14,186 nt of DNA from a bacterium (GTDB lineage: Bacteria > Patescibacteria > Dojkabacteria > JAKAPS01 > JAJZLI01), in the NCBI GenBank assembly GCA_021805885.1, contig JAJZDR010000057.1, forward strand, positions 1 through 14,186. Direction: 5' to 3'. Numbering within the stretch: the stretch's first letter is position 1; the number at the start of each line of letters is the position of its first letter. Below, piece by piece: positions 6,493 through 13,345 of the stretch. Made by a program: the position numbers and the translations under genes. Under the pieces are notes generated by a model, which saw nothing but the letters and a program-made list of their open reading frames with translations, was not told the DNA's origin and made no database searches.

Positions 6493-6508
6493 ATGTATTA
6501 TAATACAT
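6493..6508. promoter_or_regulatory. Perfect 16-base palindrome with TATAAT on both strands, between divergent genes
   Basis: ATGTATTATAATACAT is identical to its reverse complement, and each strand reads TATAAT. On the plus strand TATAAT (6499-6504) ends eight bases before ATG 6513, the leaderless geometry seen for other genes here. On the minus strand it would give a leader of roughly 18 bases for the deacetylase. It may be a shared bidirectional -10 element, an operator for a dimeric regulator, or both. Confidence 0.5.
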
Positions 6509-6512
6509 ATTG

Positions 6513-7445
6513 ATGAATAAGTTGTTGAATCATATTAAATATATTTTTTTTGCACTGAGACCACGTCAGTGGGTTAAAAACTTATTAGTTTTTGCATTTT
6601 TATTTTATAATAGAGATCTTTTTAATTTACATGATGATATTATAGTCATATTGTCATTTTTTGTACTTATAATGTTATCATCATCAGCATATCTTATTAA
6701 TGATATTGTTGATTATAAAAGAGATAGACTCCACCCTCAAAAAAAATATAGACCTATAGCTGCAGGCATTGTATCTAGAGGGGAGGGATTAATTATATCC
6801 ATAATACTTTTTATTGTAGGATTATTTTTTTCTATTTTAATTAGTGAATATTTAGCTGGTATATTTATTGCTTACTATGTTATTGTTGCAATATATTCAT
6901 TGTATTTAAAAAAAATATTAATAATAGATTCTTTAACTACTGCAACACTTTTTGTATTGCGTGTTATGGCCGGAGGTGTAGTTATAGCTTCTGCTATAAA
7001 TTCATGGTTTGTGATTTTTATAGTAGTATTATCACTATTTGTTTCTTTTGGCAAGAGGAGGGCAGAGATTACAATTATGTCTTTCAAGAATGCTATTGTA
7101 CATAGGAGTGTTTTAAAATCTTATCCAAAAGAGCTATTAGATAATCTTATCGCAATGACTGCTGCTGCAACATTTATGTCATACATACTTTTTTCATATA
7201 ATGAAGACTTGAATTCCCATACTCCTGATTTGATATCCTCAATTTTACCGAGTCATCTAAAAAATCCTCATTGGGTAAAAGTTACTATCCCCATAATTTT
7301 TTATATAATTGCAAGGTATATGTATAATTTATATGTTAAAAAAGAAGGGGGTGTCCCTGAGACAATTTGGTATAAAGATAAACCTTTGTTTATCGCTATA
7401 ATTTTATATCTTCTGGTTACATTCTTTGTTTTATATATAGTTTGA
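6513..7445 (+). CDS. UbiA-family prenyltransferase, decaprenyl-phosphate phosphoribosyltransferase-like
   Basis: A 310-residue polytopic membrane protein with the DPPR synthase signature rather than that of quinone prenyltransferases: RPRQWVKN (16-23), the metal-binding ND-x2-D-x3-D-x2-HP-x-K-x2-RP motif (N63, D64, D67, D71, R80-P81), LRVMAGG in the second conserved region, and GKRRAE after it. The known family member Rv3806c transfers phosphoribose from PRPP to decaprenyl phosphate, the first step toward the arabinose donor for cell-wall arabinan. The exact sugar and product here are not shown. TTG 6510 is also in frame, but ATG 6513 is preferred because the -10 box TATAAT ends at 6504. It heads an operon with a secreted PGRP-like gene and the helicase; the next start is two bases past the stop. 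Confidence 0.88.
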   Translation: MNKLLNHIKYIFFALRPRQWVKNLLVFAFLFYNRDLFNLHDDIIVILSFFVLIMLSSSAYLINDIVDYKRDRLHPQKKYRPIAAGIVSRGEGLIISIILFIVGLFFSILISEYLAGIFIAYYVIVAIYSLYLKKILIIDSLTTATLFVLRVMAGGVVIASAINSWFVIFIVVLSLFVSFGKRRAEITIMSFKNAIVHRSVLKSYPKELLDNLIAMTAAATFMSYILFSYNEDLNSHTPDLISSILPSHLKNPHWVKVTIPIIFYIIARYMYNLYVKKEGGVPETIWYKDKPLFIAIILYLLVTFFVLYIV

Positions 7446-7447
7446 AT

Positions 7448-8734
7448 ATGAAATATAGAAATATTTTTGGAATTATCGTAGGTACTAGTGTCCTAGGTAT
7501 TTCCACTGTAGTCTTTGTATTTTTGAGTCTTTTAATAACTTCAATATTTGCAAGTGCTAATAATTCTGGAAGTAATATAATCTCAGGATGGAAGGATACC
7601 TATATTTTAAATAAAAAAACACAAGTTTATGGAAATAACTACTCTATAGCAATAGTGACGATCAATCCATCCAATTTAGCTATATCAGGCGATGTCCCAT
7701 TATTAATTAAAGGTATCTATTATTATTTCATAAATGAATTGGGTTTTTCTGATATTCCATATAATTATATAGTCTCATGGAATGGACAAGTATATAAAGG
7801 CATGTCTGGAGGTGAAGGGGTACAGGTACCTAGGGTACTAGTATCTAGTAATCAACCAAATGGAATCATAACGATAGGGTATCTACTAAATTATCAAAAT
7901 CCTACTAGTACTCTCACTACATCTGGTAAAACTGCATTAATAAACCTTCTTTCTACTCTAATGCAAAGTAATTATATACCAAAATCTAATATCTCAACAT
8001 ATGGATACCAAATAGATGGCACTTCTCTTAAATTTATTCCATACCAAAGTGCTAATATGAAAGAATCTGCATTGCTTGGATATATTAATAATTTTATTCA
8101 ACTGTCTAATCTTCCTAATATTAAAGTACAAAAATCATCCTTATATCCATTTGTAATACCTCATACTATAAATATAGTATCTATTTCAACACCTCCAAAT
8201 CTCCCACCTTCAGGTATAGCTACAATAGGGGTGAAGATTAAAAATACGGGAACAACTCCTATAATAGGTGATTTATCATTAAATACTAATAATTCAAGTG
8301 ATCTTGCAGTTATCAAAGATTGGAAGAGTGCATCACAAGTTCAAGATTTTAAAAATATTAATATACAACCAGGATCTTTTTACAATCTAAATTTCAATAT
8401 TCTTGATCCTAAAACGCCAGGAAATTTCAATGGGTCTTTTTATTTTGAAAATCTTATGAATCAAATTGTAGGTTCAAATTTTAATTTACCGCTTGATATT
8501 ACAGCCTCTAATATACAATCGCCAAGTAATACTCAATCTACTGGGACTATTATAAACCCAGATGGCAAGGTAAATTTATACCTCAATCCATCATTGTTAT
8601 CTTCAAGTACTTCTATTGTGACCAATACAAGTGTTACAATAATAAAGCATAGTCCAGGTTGGTATGAGGTTAAAATTCAATCAGATGGGAGTACAGGGTG
8701 GGTGATATCTGCATACTTACAGAATATTCAATAA
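7448..8734 (+). CDS. Secreted PGRP/amidase-like protein lacking zinc ligands, with Ig-like and SH3-like domains
   Basis: A 428-residue protein with an N-terminal hydrophobic segment (about 5-36) serving as signal or anchor. Residues about 60-190 follow the layout of PGRP/Amidase_2 domains: ELGFSDIPYNYIVSWNGQVYKG (split here as ELGFSDIPYNY, 97-107, and IVSWNGQVYKG, 108-118) matches 'GW.DIgYnfli..dG.vYeGR', and later parts match the 'g..n...i.i.y.gNf' and 'yl...y.ip..ni' segments. The zinc positions are not conserved: the strand expected to carry HHT reads VTINP (70-74), GAH is replaced by GVQ (124-126), and the GHRD position reads TYGYQ (184-188). It is therefore probably a non-catalytic binding module. 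About 240-352 is an Ig-like domain of the NBR1/CARDB kind, and about 372-427 an SH3b-like domain (VNLYLNPS, then GWYEVKI and TGWVISAYL). An in-frame TTG at 7442 would overlap the upstream stop; ATG 7448 is chosen. Confidence 0.75.
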   Translation: MKYRNIFGIIVGTSVLGISTVVFVFLSLLITSIFASANNSGSNIISGWKDTYILNKKTQVYGNNYSIAIVTINPSNLAISGDVPLLIKGIYYYFINELGFSDIPYNYIVSWNGQVYKGMSGGEGVQVPRVLVSSNQPNGIITIGYLLNYQNPTSTLTTSGKTALINLLSTLMQSNYIPKSNISTYGYQIDGTSLKFIPYQSANMKESALLGYINNFIQLSNLPNIKVQKSSLYPFVIPHTINIVSISTPPNLPPSGIATIGVKIKNTGTTPIIGDLSLNTNNSSDLAVIKDWKSASQVQDFKNINIQPGSFYNLNFNILDPKTPGNFNGSFYFENLMNQIVGSNFNLPLDITASNIQSPSNTQSTGTIINPDGKVNLYLNPSLLSSSTSIVTNTSVTIIKHSPGWYEVKIQSDGSTGWVISAYLQNIQ

Positions 8735-8737
8735 TAG

Positions 8738-10621
8738 ATGAACAACTTCCATATGTTAAACGATTTAAATAATAAGCAGAAAGAAGCAGTATTAGAGGAA
8801 ATAAATATTCCTCTTCTTGTGCTGGCTGGTGCTGGATCAGGTAAAACTAAAGCTCTAACTTATAAAATTGCATATTTAATTAAAGAGAAGAATATTCATC
8901 CTTCAGAGATTTTTGCTGTTACATTTACCAATAAAGCTGCGTTCGAAATTAGGGAGAGAGTTACAAGTCTCCTTGGTGGACATCTATATTTCCCGTATTT
9001 AGGTACATTTCATTCTGTATTTTTGAATATTCTAAGATTGGAAGGAGAAAGAATAAATCTATCAAAGAACTTAGTAATATTTGATGATGATGATCAAGAA
9101 AAGGTTATGAGAGGAATCTTTAAAGAGTTAAATATAGATTCTTCAAAGTTTTCTACAGGTGCTATTTTATCAGGTATATCAAAGGCTAAATCAAACTATA
9201 TATCTCCATCTGAATATATTGGAGGGGATTTTTATGAGGAAATTGTAAAAGCTACATACCCTCTATATCAAAAAAAATTGAAAGAGAATAATGCCATGGA
9301 TTTTGATGACATACTTTTTAATAGTTTGTACCTTTTAAAAAATGATATTGATTTTAAAAATAAATTTAAAAATAGCCTTAAATACATACTTGTTGATGAG
9401 TATCAGGATACTAACAATATTCAATATAATTTAATAAGAGAAATTGCTCAGGATAATGTATGTTTTGTAGGAGACCCAGATCAAAATATATATTCTTGGA
9501 GAGGGACTAATATACAAAATATATTATCTTTTGAAAAGGATTTTCCTAATGGGAGAATAATCAAATTAGAACAAAATTATAGGTCAACAAAAAGAATACT
9601 TGCTGCTTCTCAATCAGTAATAGCTCGAAATAGATTAAGATATGAAAAAAAATTATGGACTGAGAATAAAATAGGTCATCCAGTAAAATTGTATCAAGCT
9701 CTAGACGAGATTGATGAGGCAAGGTATGTTGTTGATAAGATAAAAATGCTTCAATCTAATTTTTCGGATTATGCAATTTTATATCGAACCAATGCACAAT
9801 CTAGGGTTATAGAAGAGTATTTTGTTAGAGATCAAATACCATATAGAATTTTTGGAGGATTAAAGTTCTATCAAAGAAAAGAGATAAAAGATATAGTTTC
9901 TTATTTGAGATTTATAGTTAACCCTAATGATACAGTAGCACTTACTCGTATCATAAATGTACCAACACGTAAAATTGGAACTACATCTTTAATAAAATTA
10001 CAAGAACAAGCGTCATTAGAAGGACTTTCTATGGGGGAATATATACTAAACATGAAGGATGCTCTCCTTCCTACAGTCCTATCATTTGTTGGTATTATAG
10101 AGGATCTAAAAAAACATATAGATTCAAATAACTCAGGTTCAACTCCTTCAGAATTTATAAAATACCTTGTAAAAAAGATTGATTATGAAAAGTATGTTCT
10201 ACCAGAAGGTGATATAGGTATATCAAGGATGGAAAATATTTATGAATTTATTGGTATGGCTCTCAAATATGAAAATATTGAAGATTTATTATTTGATATA
10301 TCTCTTGTTCAAAAAGAAGAGATTGAAGAATCTTCGAATGTTGTTACTTTGATGAGTATCCATCAAGCAAAAGGTTTGGAATTCAAAAATGTCTTTATCA
10401 TAGGAATGGAAGAGAATATATTTCCTCATCAAAGATCTTTTATAGATCTTGAACAAATGGAAGAAGAAAGAAGACTCTGCTATGTGGCAATGACTAGAGC
10501 AAAAGAAAGATTATTTCTATCGTTCGCTCAAAGGAGAATGCTTTATGGTAGATACCAAGATAACCCTCCATCTAGATTTTTGTCTGATATAGACCCTGAT
10601 CATCTGGATTATGATTACTGA
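8738..10621 (+). CDS. pcrA: UvrD/PcrA-type superfamily 1A DNA helicase
   Basis: A 627-residue 3'-5' helicase with all SF1A motifs: Q motif around Q14, Walker A AGAGSGKT (30-37), motif Ia VTFTNKAA (61-68), motif II DEYQD (220-224), motif III GDPDQNIYSWRG (245-256), motif IV QNYRS (279-283), motif V HQAKGLEF (542-549) and motif VI VAMTRAKERL (583-592). Family roles are nucleotide excision and mismatch repair, replication restart and removal of RecA filaments. It is shorter than PcrA/UvrD (about 720-740): it stops soon after motif VI at SRFLSDID and lacks the C-terminal RNA-polymerase-binding Tudor tail. There is no RecB-like nuclease. It starts three bases after the preceding stop, without a Shine-Dalgarno, so it belongs to the operon beginning at 6513. 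An alternative ATG exists at 8753. The choice of pcrA over uvrD or rep as name is uncertain. Confidence 0.95.
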   Translation: MNNFHMLNDLNNKQKEAVLEEINIPLLVLAGAGSGKTKALTYKIAYLIKEKNIHPSEIFAVTFTNKAAFEIRERVTSLLGGHLYFPYLGTFHSVFLNILRLEGERINLSKNLVIFDDDDQEKVMRGIFKELNIDSSKFSTGAILSGISKAKSNYISPSEYIGGDFYEEIVKATYPLYQKKLKENNAMDFDDILFNSLYLLKNDIDFKNKFKNSLKYILVDEYQDTNNIQYNLIREIAQDNVCFVGDPDQNIYSWRGTNIQNILSFEKDFPNGRIIKLEQNYRSTKRILAASQSVIARNRLRYEKKLWTENKIGHPVKLYQALDEIDEARYVVDKIKMLQSNFSDYAILYRTNAQSRVIEEYFVRDQIPYRIFGGLKFYQRKEIKDIVSYLRFIVNPNDTVALTRIINVPTRKIGTTSLIKLQEQASLEGLSMGEYILNMKDALLPTVLSFVGIIEDLKKHIDSNNSGSTPSEFIKYLVKKIDYEKYVLPEGDIGISRMENIYEFIGMALKYENIEDLLFDISLVQKEEIEESSNVVTLMSIHQAKGLEFKNVFIIGMEENIFPHQRSFIDLEQMEEERRLCYVAMTRAKERLFLSFAQRRMLYGRYQDNPPSRFLSDIDPDHLDYDY

Positions 10622-10635
10622 TTTAGTGTATAGTA

Positions 10636-10956
10636 TTAAGCTAGGGTTAATAGTTTGGATAGGTAGTAAACTGTTATGAGTGTTGATGCTAGATTGATTA
10701 AAATACATACAACACCTTGTATAACTTCATCATTAGTAATTTTTTTTACCCCAACAACAATCCCATATGTAGGTAGAAAAGAACTTTTAACATAATCCCA
10801 AAGGTCAGATATTACTTTTACTCCCTTATTATCATCATTTTCATGTAAAGAGACTATAAGATCTCTTGCAAGCTTTGTTTTATCTTCTTCACTAAGTTCT
10901 GAGTCTTTAAGTATGTTTAGAGTTTGACTTGTGAGGTCTTCTGTTTTAGTGGTCAT
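10636..10956 (-). CDS. Small tail-anchored membrane protein coupled to guaB, function unknown
   Basis: A 106-residue protein: a polar, charged N-terminal half that looks helical (about 5-40), a short segment with LWDYVKSSFLPTYG, and one C-terminal hydrophobic helix (about 80-102, VIQGVVCILINLASTLITVYYLS). I do not recognise the family. Its ATG overlaps the IMP dehydrogenase stop by four bases (ATGA at 10953-10956), so it is almost certainly translated by coupling to that gene. It converges on the helicase gene with 14 bases between stops. The coupling, codon composition like its neighbours and a clean membrane segment make it a real gene rather than a chance frame. Confidence 0.72.
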   Translation of the reverse strand: MTTKTEDLTSQTLNILKDSELSEEDKTKLARDLIVSLHENDDNKGVKVISDLWDYVKSSFLPTYGIVVGVKKITNDEVIQGVVCILINLASTLITVYYLSKLLTLA

Positions 10957-12083
10957 AATATAATATCATGGGGTGCACTTTCTATAAATCCTGCAGTAGT
11001 TATTTGTATAAATTCTGTATTCTCTCTAAATTCTTTGAGTGTCCTAGAATTAGTATAACTCATACTAGACCTTATACCTCCAGTTAGACGATTTAAAGTA
11101 TCAGAAACTGTACCATCAATTGGAATTCTACCTTCAACACCTTCTGGTGTAAGATTATCTGTATTTGTTCTTTTTTCTAATTTAAACTGTTTATTCATTT
11201 CCGTTCTTGAGGCTTCGCCTTTATATTCTTTGAATAGTTCTCCATTTATTTCTATCGTATTGCCAGCAGAAGATAATGTTCTTGCAAGTAAATTCCCCAA
11301 CATAACTGTTGATGCTCCACAGGCGAGTGCTTTTGCTATGTCCCCAGAATTTCTTATTCCGCCATCTGCTATTATTGGTATGTCAGTAGTTTTAGATGCT
11401 CTATAGACTTCATCTATGGCTGTAATTTGAGGTATACCAATACCAGTAACTATTCTAGTTGAACATGCTGATCCAGGGCCTATACCTACTTTCAACGCAT
11501 CTACCCCAAGCTGTATAAATTCTGCCGCAGCATCATGTGTAGCTATGTTGCCTATTATAAGTACTATGTTATTTTTGAATTCAGATTTTAATTCTTTTAC
11601 AGCATTTATTGCTTTTATAGAATGACCATGAGCTATGTCTATTACTATGATATCTGCACCAGCATTTAATTCTCTCTCAGCATTCTTCATGTAATCACCT
11701 CTAACTCCTATAGATGCCCCAACTAGTAATTCTCCGTTTTTATCTTTAGATATTGATTTATATTTTTCCGTATCATATTGGTACTGTTTTACTTTTTTTA
11801 TCTCTTCAACACATCTATCTATAGTCATAAATCTATGGATAAATCCTATTCCTCCATATAGAGCCATTTCTATTGCCATATCAGATTCTGTTACAGATGA
11901 CATATTAGCACTAATAATTGGAGTGTTTATCTTAATATTTTTTGTGATATTAGTTTCTAGATTAGTATCCTCTCTTGATAAAATTTCAGATCTTTTAGGT
12001 ATGATTAATATATCATCATAGGCAAGACCTAGAGTACTTAAACTTGAATTGGAGGATATAGATCCACTGTTAAATATTTTCAT
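10953..12083 (-). CDS. guaB: IMP dehydrogenase / GMP reductase family protein without CBS domains
   Basis: A 376-residue TIM-barrel protein. The catalytic loop GPGSACSTR (202-210) places the active Cys at 207; the phosphate-binding DGGIR is at 240-244; EGVEGR (314-319) and GGIRSSMSY (335-343) match IMP dehydrogenase better than GMP reductase. IMPDH oxidises IMP to XMP with NAD, the committed step to GMP. Normal bacterial IMPDH is about 490 residues; here the strand-helix around FIHRFMTIDRCVEEIKKVK runs directly into the barrel, so the whole Bateman (two-CBS) module is absent. The flap Arg-Tyr of typical IMPDH is not evident: the equivalent stretch is YKGEASRTEMNKQF. GMP reductase activity therefore cannot be excluded. 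The N-terminus has an extra Ser-rich piece, SGSISS, coded by a GGATC repeat copy. No Shine-Dalgarno is seen; TATATT lies seven bases before ATG. Confidence 0.88.
   Translation of the reverse strand: MKIFNSGSISSNSSLSTLGLAYDDILIIPKRSEILSREDTNLETNITKNIKINTPIISANMSSVTESDMAIEMALYGGIGFIHRFMTIDRCVEEIKKVKQYQYDTEKYKSISKDKNGELLVGASIGVRGDYMKNAERELNAGADIIVIDIAHGHSIKAINAVKELKSEFKNNIVLIIGNIATHDAAAEFIQLGVDALKVGIGPGSACSTRIVTGIGIPQITAIDEVYRASKTTDIPIIADGGIRNSGDIAKALACGASTVMLGNLLARTLSSAGNTIEINGELFKEYKGEASRTEMNKQFKLEKRTNTDNLTPEGVEGRIPIDGTVSDTLNRLTGGIRSSMSYTNSRTLKEFRENTEFIQITTAGFIESAPHDIIL
12054..12065 (-). repeat. GGATC-type palindromic repeat copy inside the start of guaB
   Basis: On the minus strand it reads GGATCTATATCC, matching GGATCTAGATCC of the deacetylase copy at 11 of 12 positions. 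It codes for GSIS in the N-terminal extension, which IMP dehydrogenases normally lack. Confidence 0.5.
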
Positions 12084-12197
12084 AAAAATTAATATAAACC
12101 ATGAGTATTATATGTAATATTAGAAAAAAATTCTATAGCTTTGGATCTAGGTTCTGTATACATTTAAAAAAAAATCTATTTGGGGTATTATTTTTGT
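12084..12197. promoter_or_regulatory. Divergent intergenic region between guaB and the pilin gene
   Basis: On the minus strand, TATATT (12091-12096) ends seven bases before the guaB ATG, and a stronger TATAAT (12107-12112) lies 23 bases before it. On the plus strand, TATTAT (12186-12191) ends six bases before the pilin ATG 12198. A GGATCTAGGTTC repeat copy sits at 12143-12154 between them. Promoter assignments rest on -10 matches only; no good -35 boxes are visible. Confidence 0.45.
12143..12154 (+). repeat. GGATC-type repeat copy, intergenic
   Basis: GGATCTAGGTTC, 10 of 12 matches to GGATCTAGATCC. It lies outside any reading frame between two divergent genes. Confidence 0.45.
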
Positions 12198-12824
12198 ATG
12201 GGAGTAAGATATAAAATTTTTAATAGAGTATCTAAATCAAAAGGATATGGATCTGCAGTATCTGGACCCAAAGGGTTTACATTAGTTGAGCTACTTATAG
12301 TAATGGCAATTATAGGTATTCTTGTTGCGATTGCAATTATAGGTCTTGGATCTGCACAAATAACAGCACGAAATGAGGTTAGATCCCAGGCTATGTCTGC
12401 AATAAATAATGATCTTGCGGCATATTTTCAAACACAAAAATATTATCCAAGTACAATATCTTTTTCAGCAAGTACACCCTCTTGTATAGGAGGAATAGAT
12501 AATAAGATTTGTTTTGGTTATACATCATCCGTAGGATCTACTTCTTGGGTTGTAGAGAATACAACGCTAACCGGAGATTTGGTTTATGGTATACCTACTA
12601 CAGCTTCTCAAACACAATTTTTTTACTTGGTTAATATTAGTTCTAATCAGGGTTCAACATCTTATCCAACAGGATATATAATTGGGTTTTGTAAGGAAGG
12701 TGGGGGTGCTAGCTATCTAGAAGGAGGAAACTCTCCAAGTGTTCAAGAATCACAACCTACATCTTCCTCTACAAAACTTACTGTACAGACTAGTCCTATA
12801 GCTCAAACTGTGGTTTGTAATTAG
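12198..12824 (+). CDS. Type IV pilin-like / pseudopilin protein with N-methylation signal
   Basis: A 208-residue protein with a prepilin peptidase site: basic leader of 26 residues ending in PKG, cleavage after Gly26, then mature N-terminus FTLVELLIVMAIIGILVA with Phe27 at +1 and Glu31 at +5. The hydrophobic helix covers about 27-50. The rest is a small globular domain with four Cys (in CIGG, NKICFGY, GFCKEGG and the last VVCN), and a Ser/Thr-rich linker before the C-terminus. It would be a subunit of a type IV pilus or competence pseudopilus in the inner membrane. The leader is long for this class and contains GSAVSGPK, coded by GGATCTGCAG followed by a GGACCC string. TTG 12180 is also in frame, but ATG 12198 fits the -10 box (TATTAT, six bases upstream). 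No assembly ATPase or peptidase gene is nearby. Confidence 0.9.
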   Translation: MGVRYKIFNRVSKSKGYGSAVSGPKGFTLVELLIVMAIIGILVAIAIIGLGSAQITARNEVRSQAMSAINNDLAAYFQTQKYYPSTISFSASTPSCIGGIDNKICFGYTSSVGSTSWVVENTTLTGDLVYGIPTTASQTQFFYLVNISSNQGSTSYPTGYIIGFCKEGGGASYLEGGNSPSVQESQPTSSSTKLTVQTSPIAQTVVCN

Positions 12825-12827
12825 TTA

Positions 12828-12836
12828 TGGTATAAT
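12828..12836 (+). promoter_or_regulatory. Extended -10 promoter for the NifU-type gene
   Basis: TGG-TATAAT, within the same 10-mer ATGGTATAAT as at 1441-1450. The hexamer ends six bases before ATG 12843, so the A of the start codon falls about where transcription should begin. It lies just past the pilin stop. Confidence 0.65.
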
Positions 12837-12842
12837 TAATCC

Positions 12843-13067
12843 ATGAAAAACAAAATAGAAAATGTTCTAAATGAAATAAGGCCTTTTATATATCAGCACG
12901 GAGGTGATGTGGAACTTATAGGGGTTAAAAATAAAATAGTTACAGTTAAGATGATAGGTGCTTGTTCTGGATGCGCTCTTTCTGCTATGACGTTGAAAGG
13001 TGGTATTGAGACAATAATAAAAGAAGAATTCCCTGAGATTAAAGAGGTTGTAGAAATAGACTCGTAA
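12843..13067 (+). CDS. NifU C-terminal-domain Fe-S scaffold/carrier (Nfu-type)
   Basis: A 74-residue protein, just one Nfu domain. It begins with the ENVLNEIRPFIYQHGGDVELIG pattern (helix then HGGDVEL at 19-25), followed by the cluster-binding C-S-G-C (Cys41, Cys44) in GACSGCALSAMTLKGGIE and a C-terminal EEFPEIKEVVEI strand. Such proteins bind a [4Fe-4S] cluster between two monomers and hand it to target proteins. The start is directly downstream of an extended -10 box with no room for a Shine-Dalgarno. Its stop overlaps the ferredoxin start (TAATG), and sufB follows, so the three serve Fe-S cluster assembly and delivery. Confidence 0.93.
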   Translation: MKNKIENVLNEIRPFIYQHGGDVELIGVKNKIVTVKMIGACSGCALSAMTLKGGIETIIKEEFPEIKEVVEIDS

Positions 13068-13318
13068 TGTCAAAGGATAATATTTATAAAACTACTGAAG
13101 GTAGAAAAATATATATTGAGATAGACCCTGATATTTGTATTGGGGCAGCATCCTGTGTAGGTATAGACCCTAAAACATTTGCTCTAAATTCTGATAATAA
13201 AGCATATATATTAAATGATGATGTTTCAGATTATGAAACTATTCTTGAAGCAGCGAAGAGTTGTCCAACTTCAGCAATAATTCTAAAAGATGAAAATGGA
13301 AATCAAATTTGGCCTTAA
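13067..13318 (+). CDS. Small ferredoxin, three cysteine ligands (single cluster)
   Basis: An 83-residue protein with IDPDICIGAASCVGIDPKTF (19-38) and SCPTSAI (65-71). The ligand pattern is Cys24-x2-Ala27-x2-Cys30 plus Cys66-Pro. The position normally filled by the second Cys (C-x2-C-x2-C) is Ala, so three Cys remain. This suggests a [3Fe-4S] cluster, or a [4Fe-4S] with a non-Cys ligand, as in known three-Cys ferredoxins. It is an electron carrier, possibly supplying electrons for cluster assembly. It overlaps the NifU-type stop by one base (TAATG), indicating translational coupling. Confidence 0.88.
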   Translation: MSKDNIYKTTEGRKIYIEIDPDICIGAASCVGIDPKTFALNSDNKAYILNDDVSDYETILEAAKSCPTSAIILKDENGNQIWP

Positions 13319-13330
13319 AAACTATTTTAA

Positions 13331-13339
13331 TGTTATAAT
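13331..13339 (+). promoter_or_regulatory. Extended -10 promoter for sufB
   Basis: TGT-TATAAT, ending six bases before ATG 13346, the same spacing as for the NifU-type gene. It sits in a 27-base gap after the ferredoxin stop, so sufB has its own start of transcription within the Fe-S block. Confidence 0.6.
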
Positions 13340-13345
13340 AAGTTT

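Noticed and set aside
8738..10621. RecB/AddA-type helicase-nuclease
   Set aside because: The protein ends soon after helicase motif VI and has no nuclease domain; the motif spacing fits UvrD/PcrA.
13067..13318. Broken ferredoxin pseudogene because a Cys is missing
   Set aside because: The frame is intact, tightly packed between nfu and sufB, and three-Cys ferredoxins are a known functional type.
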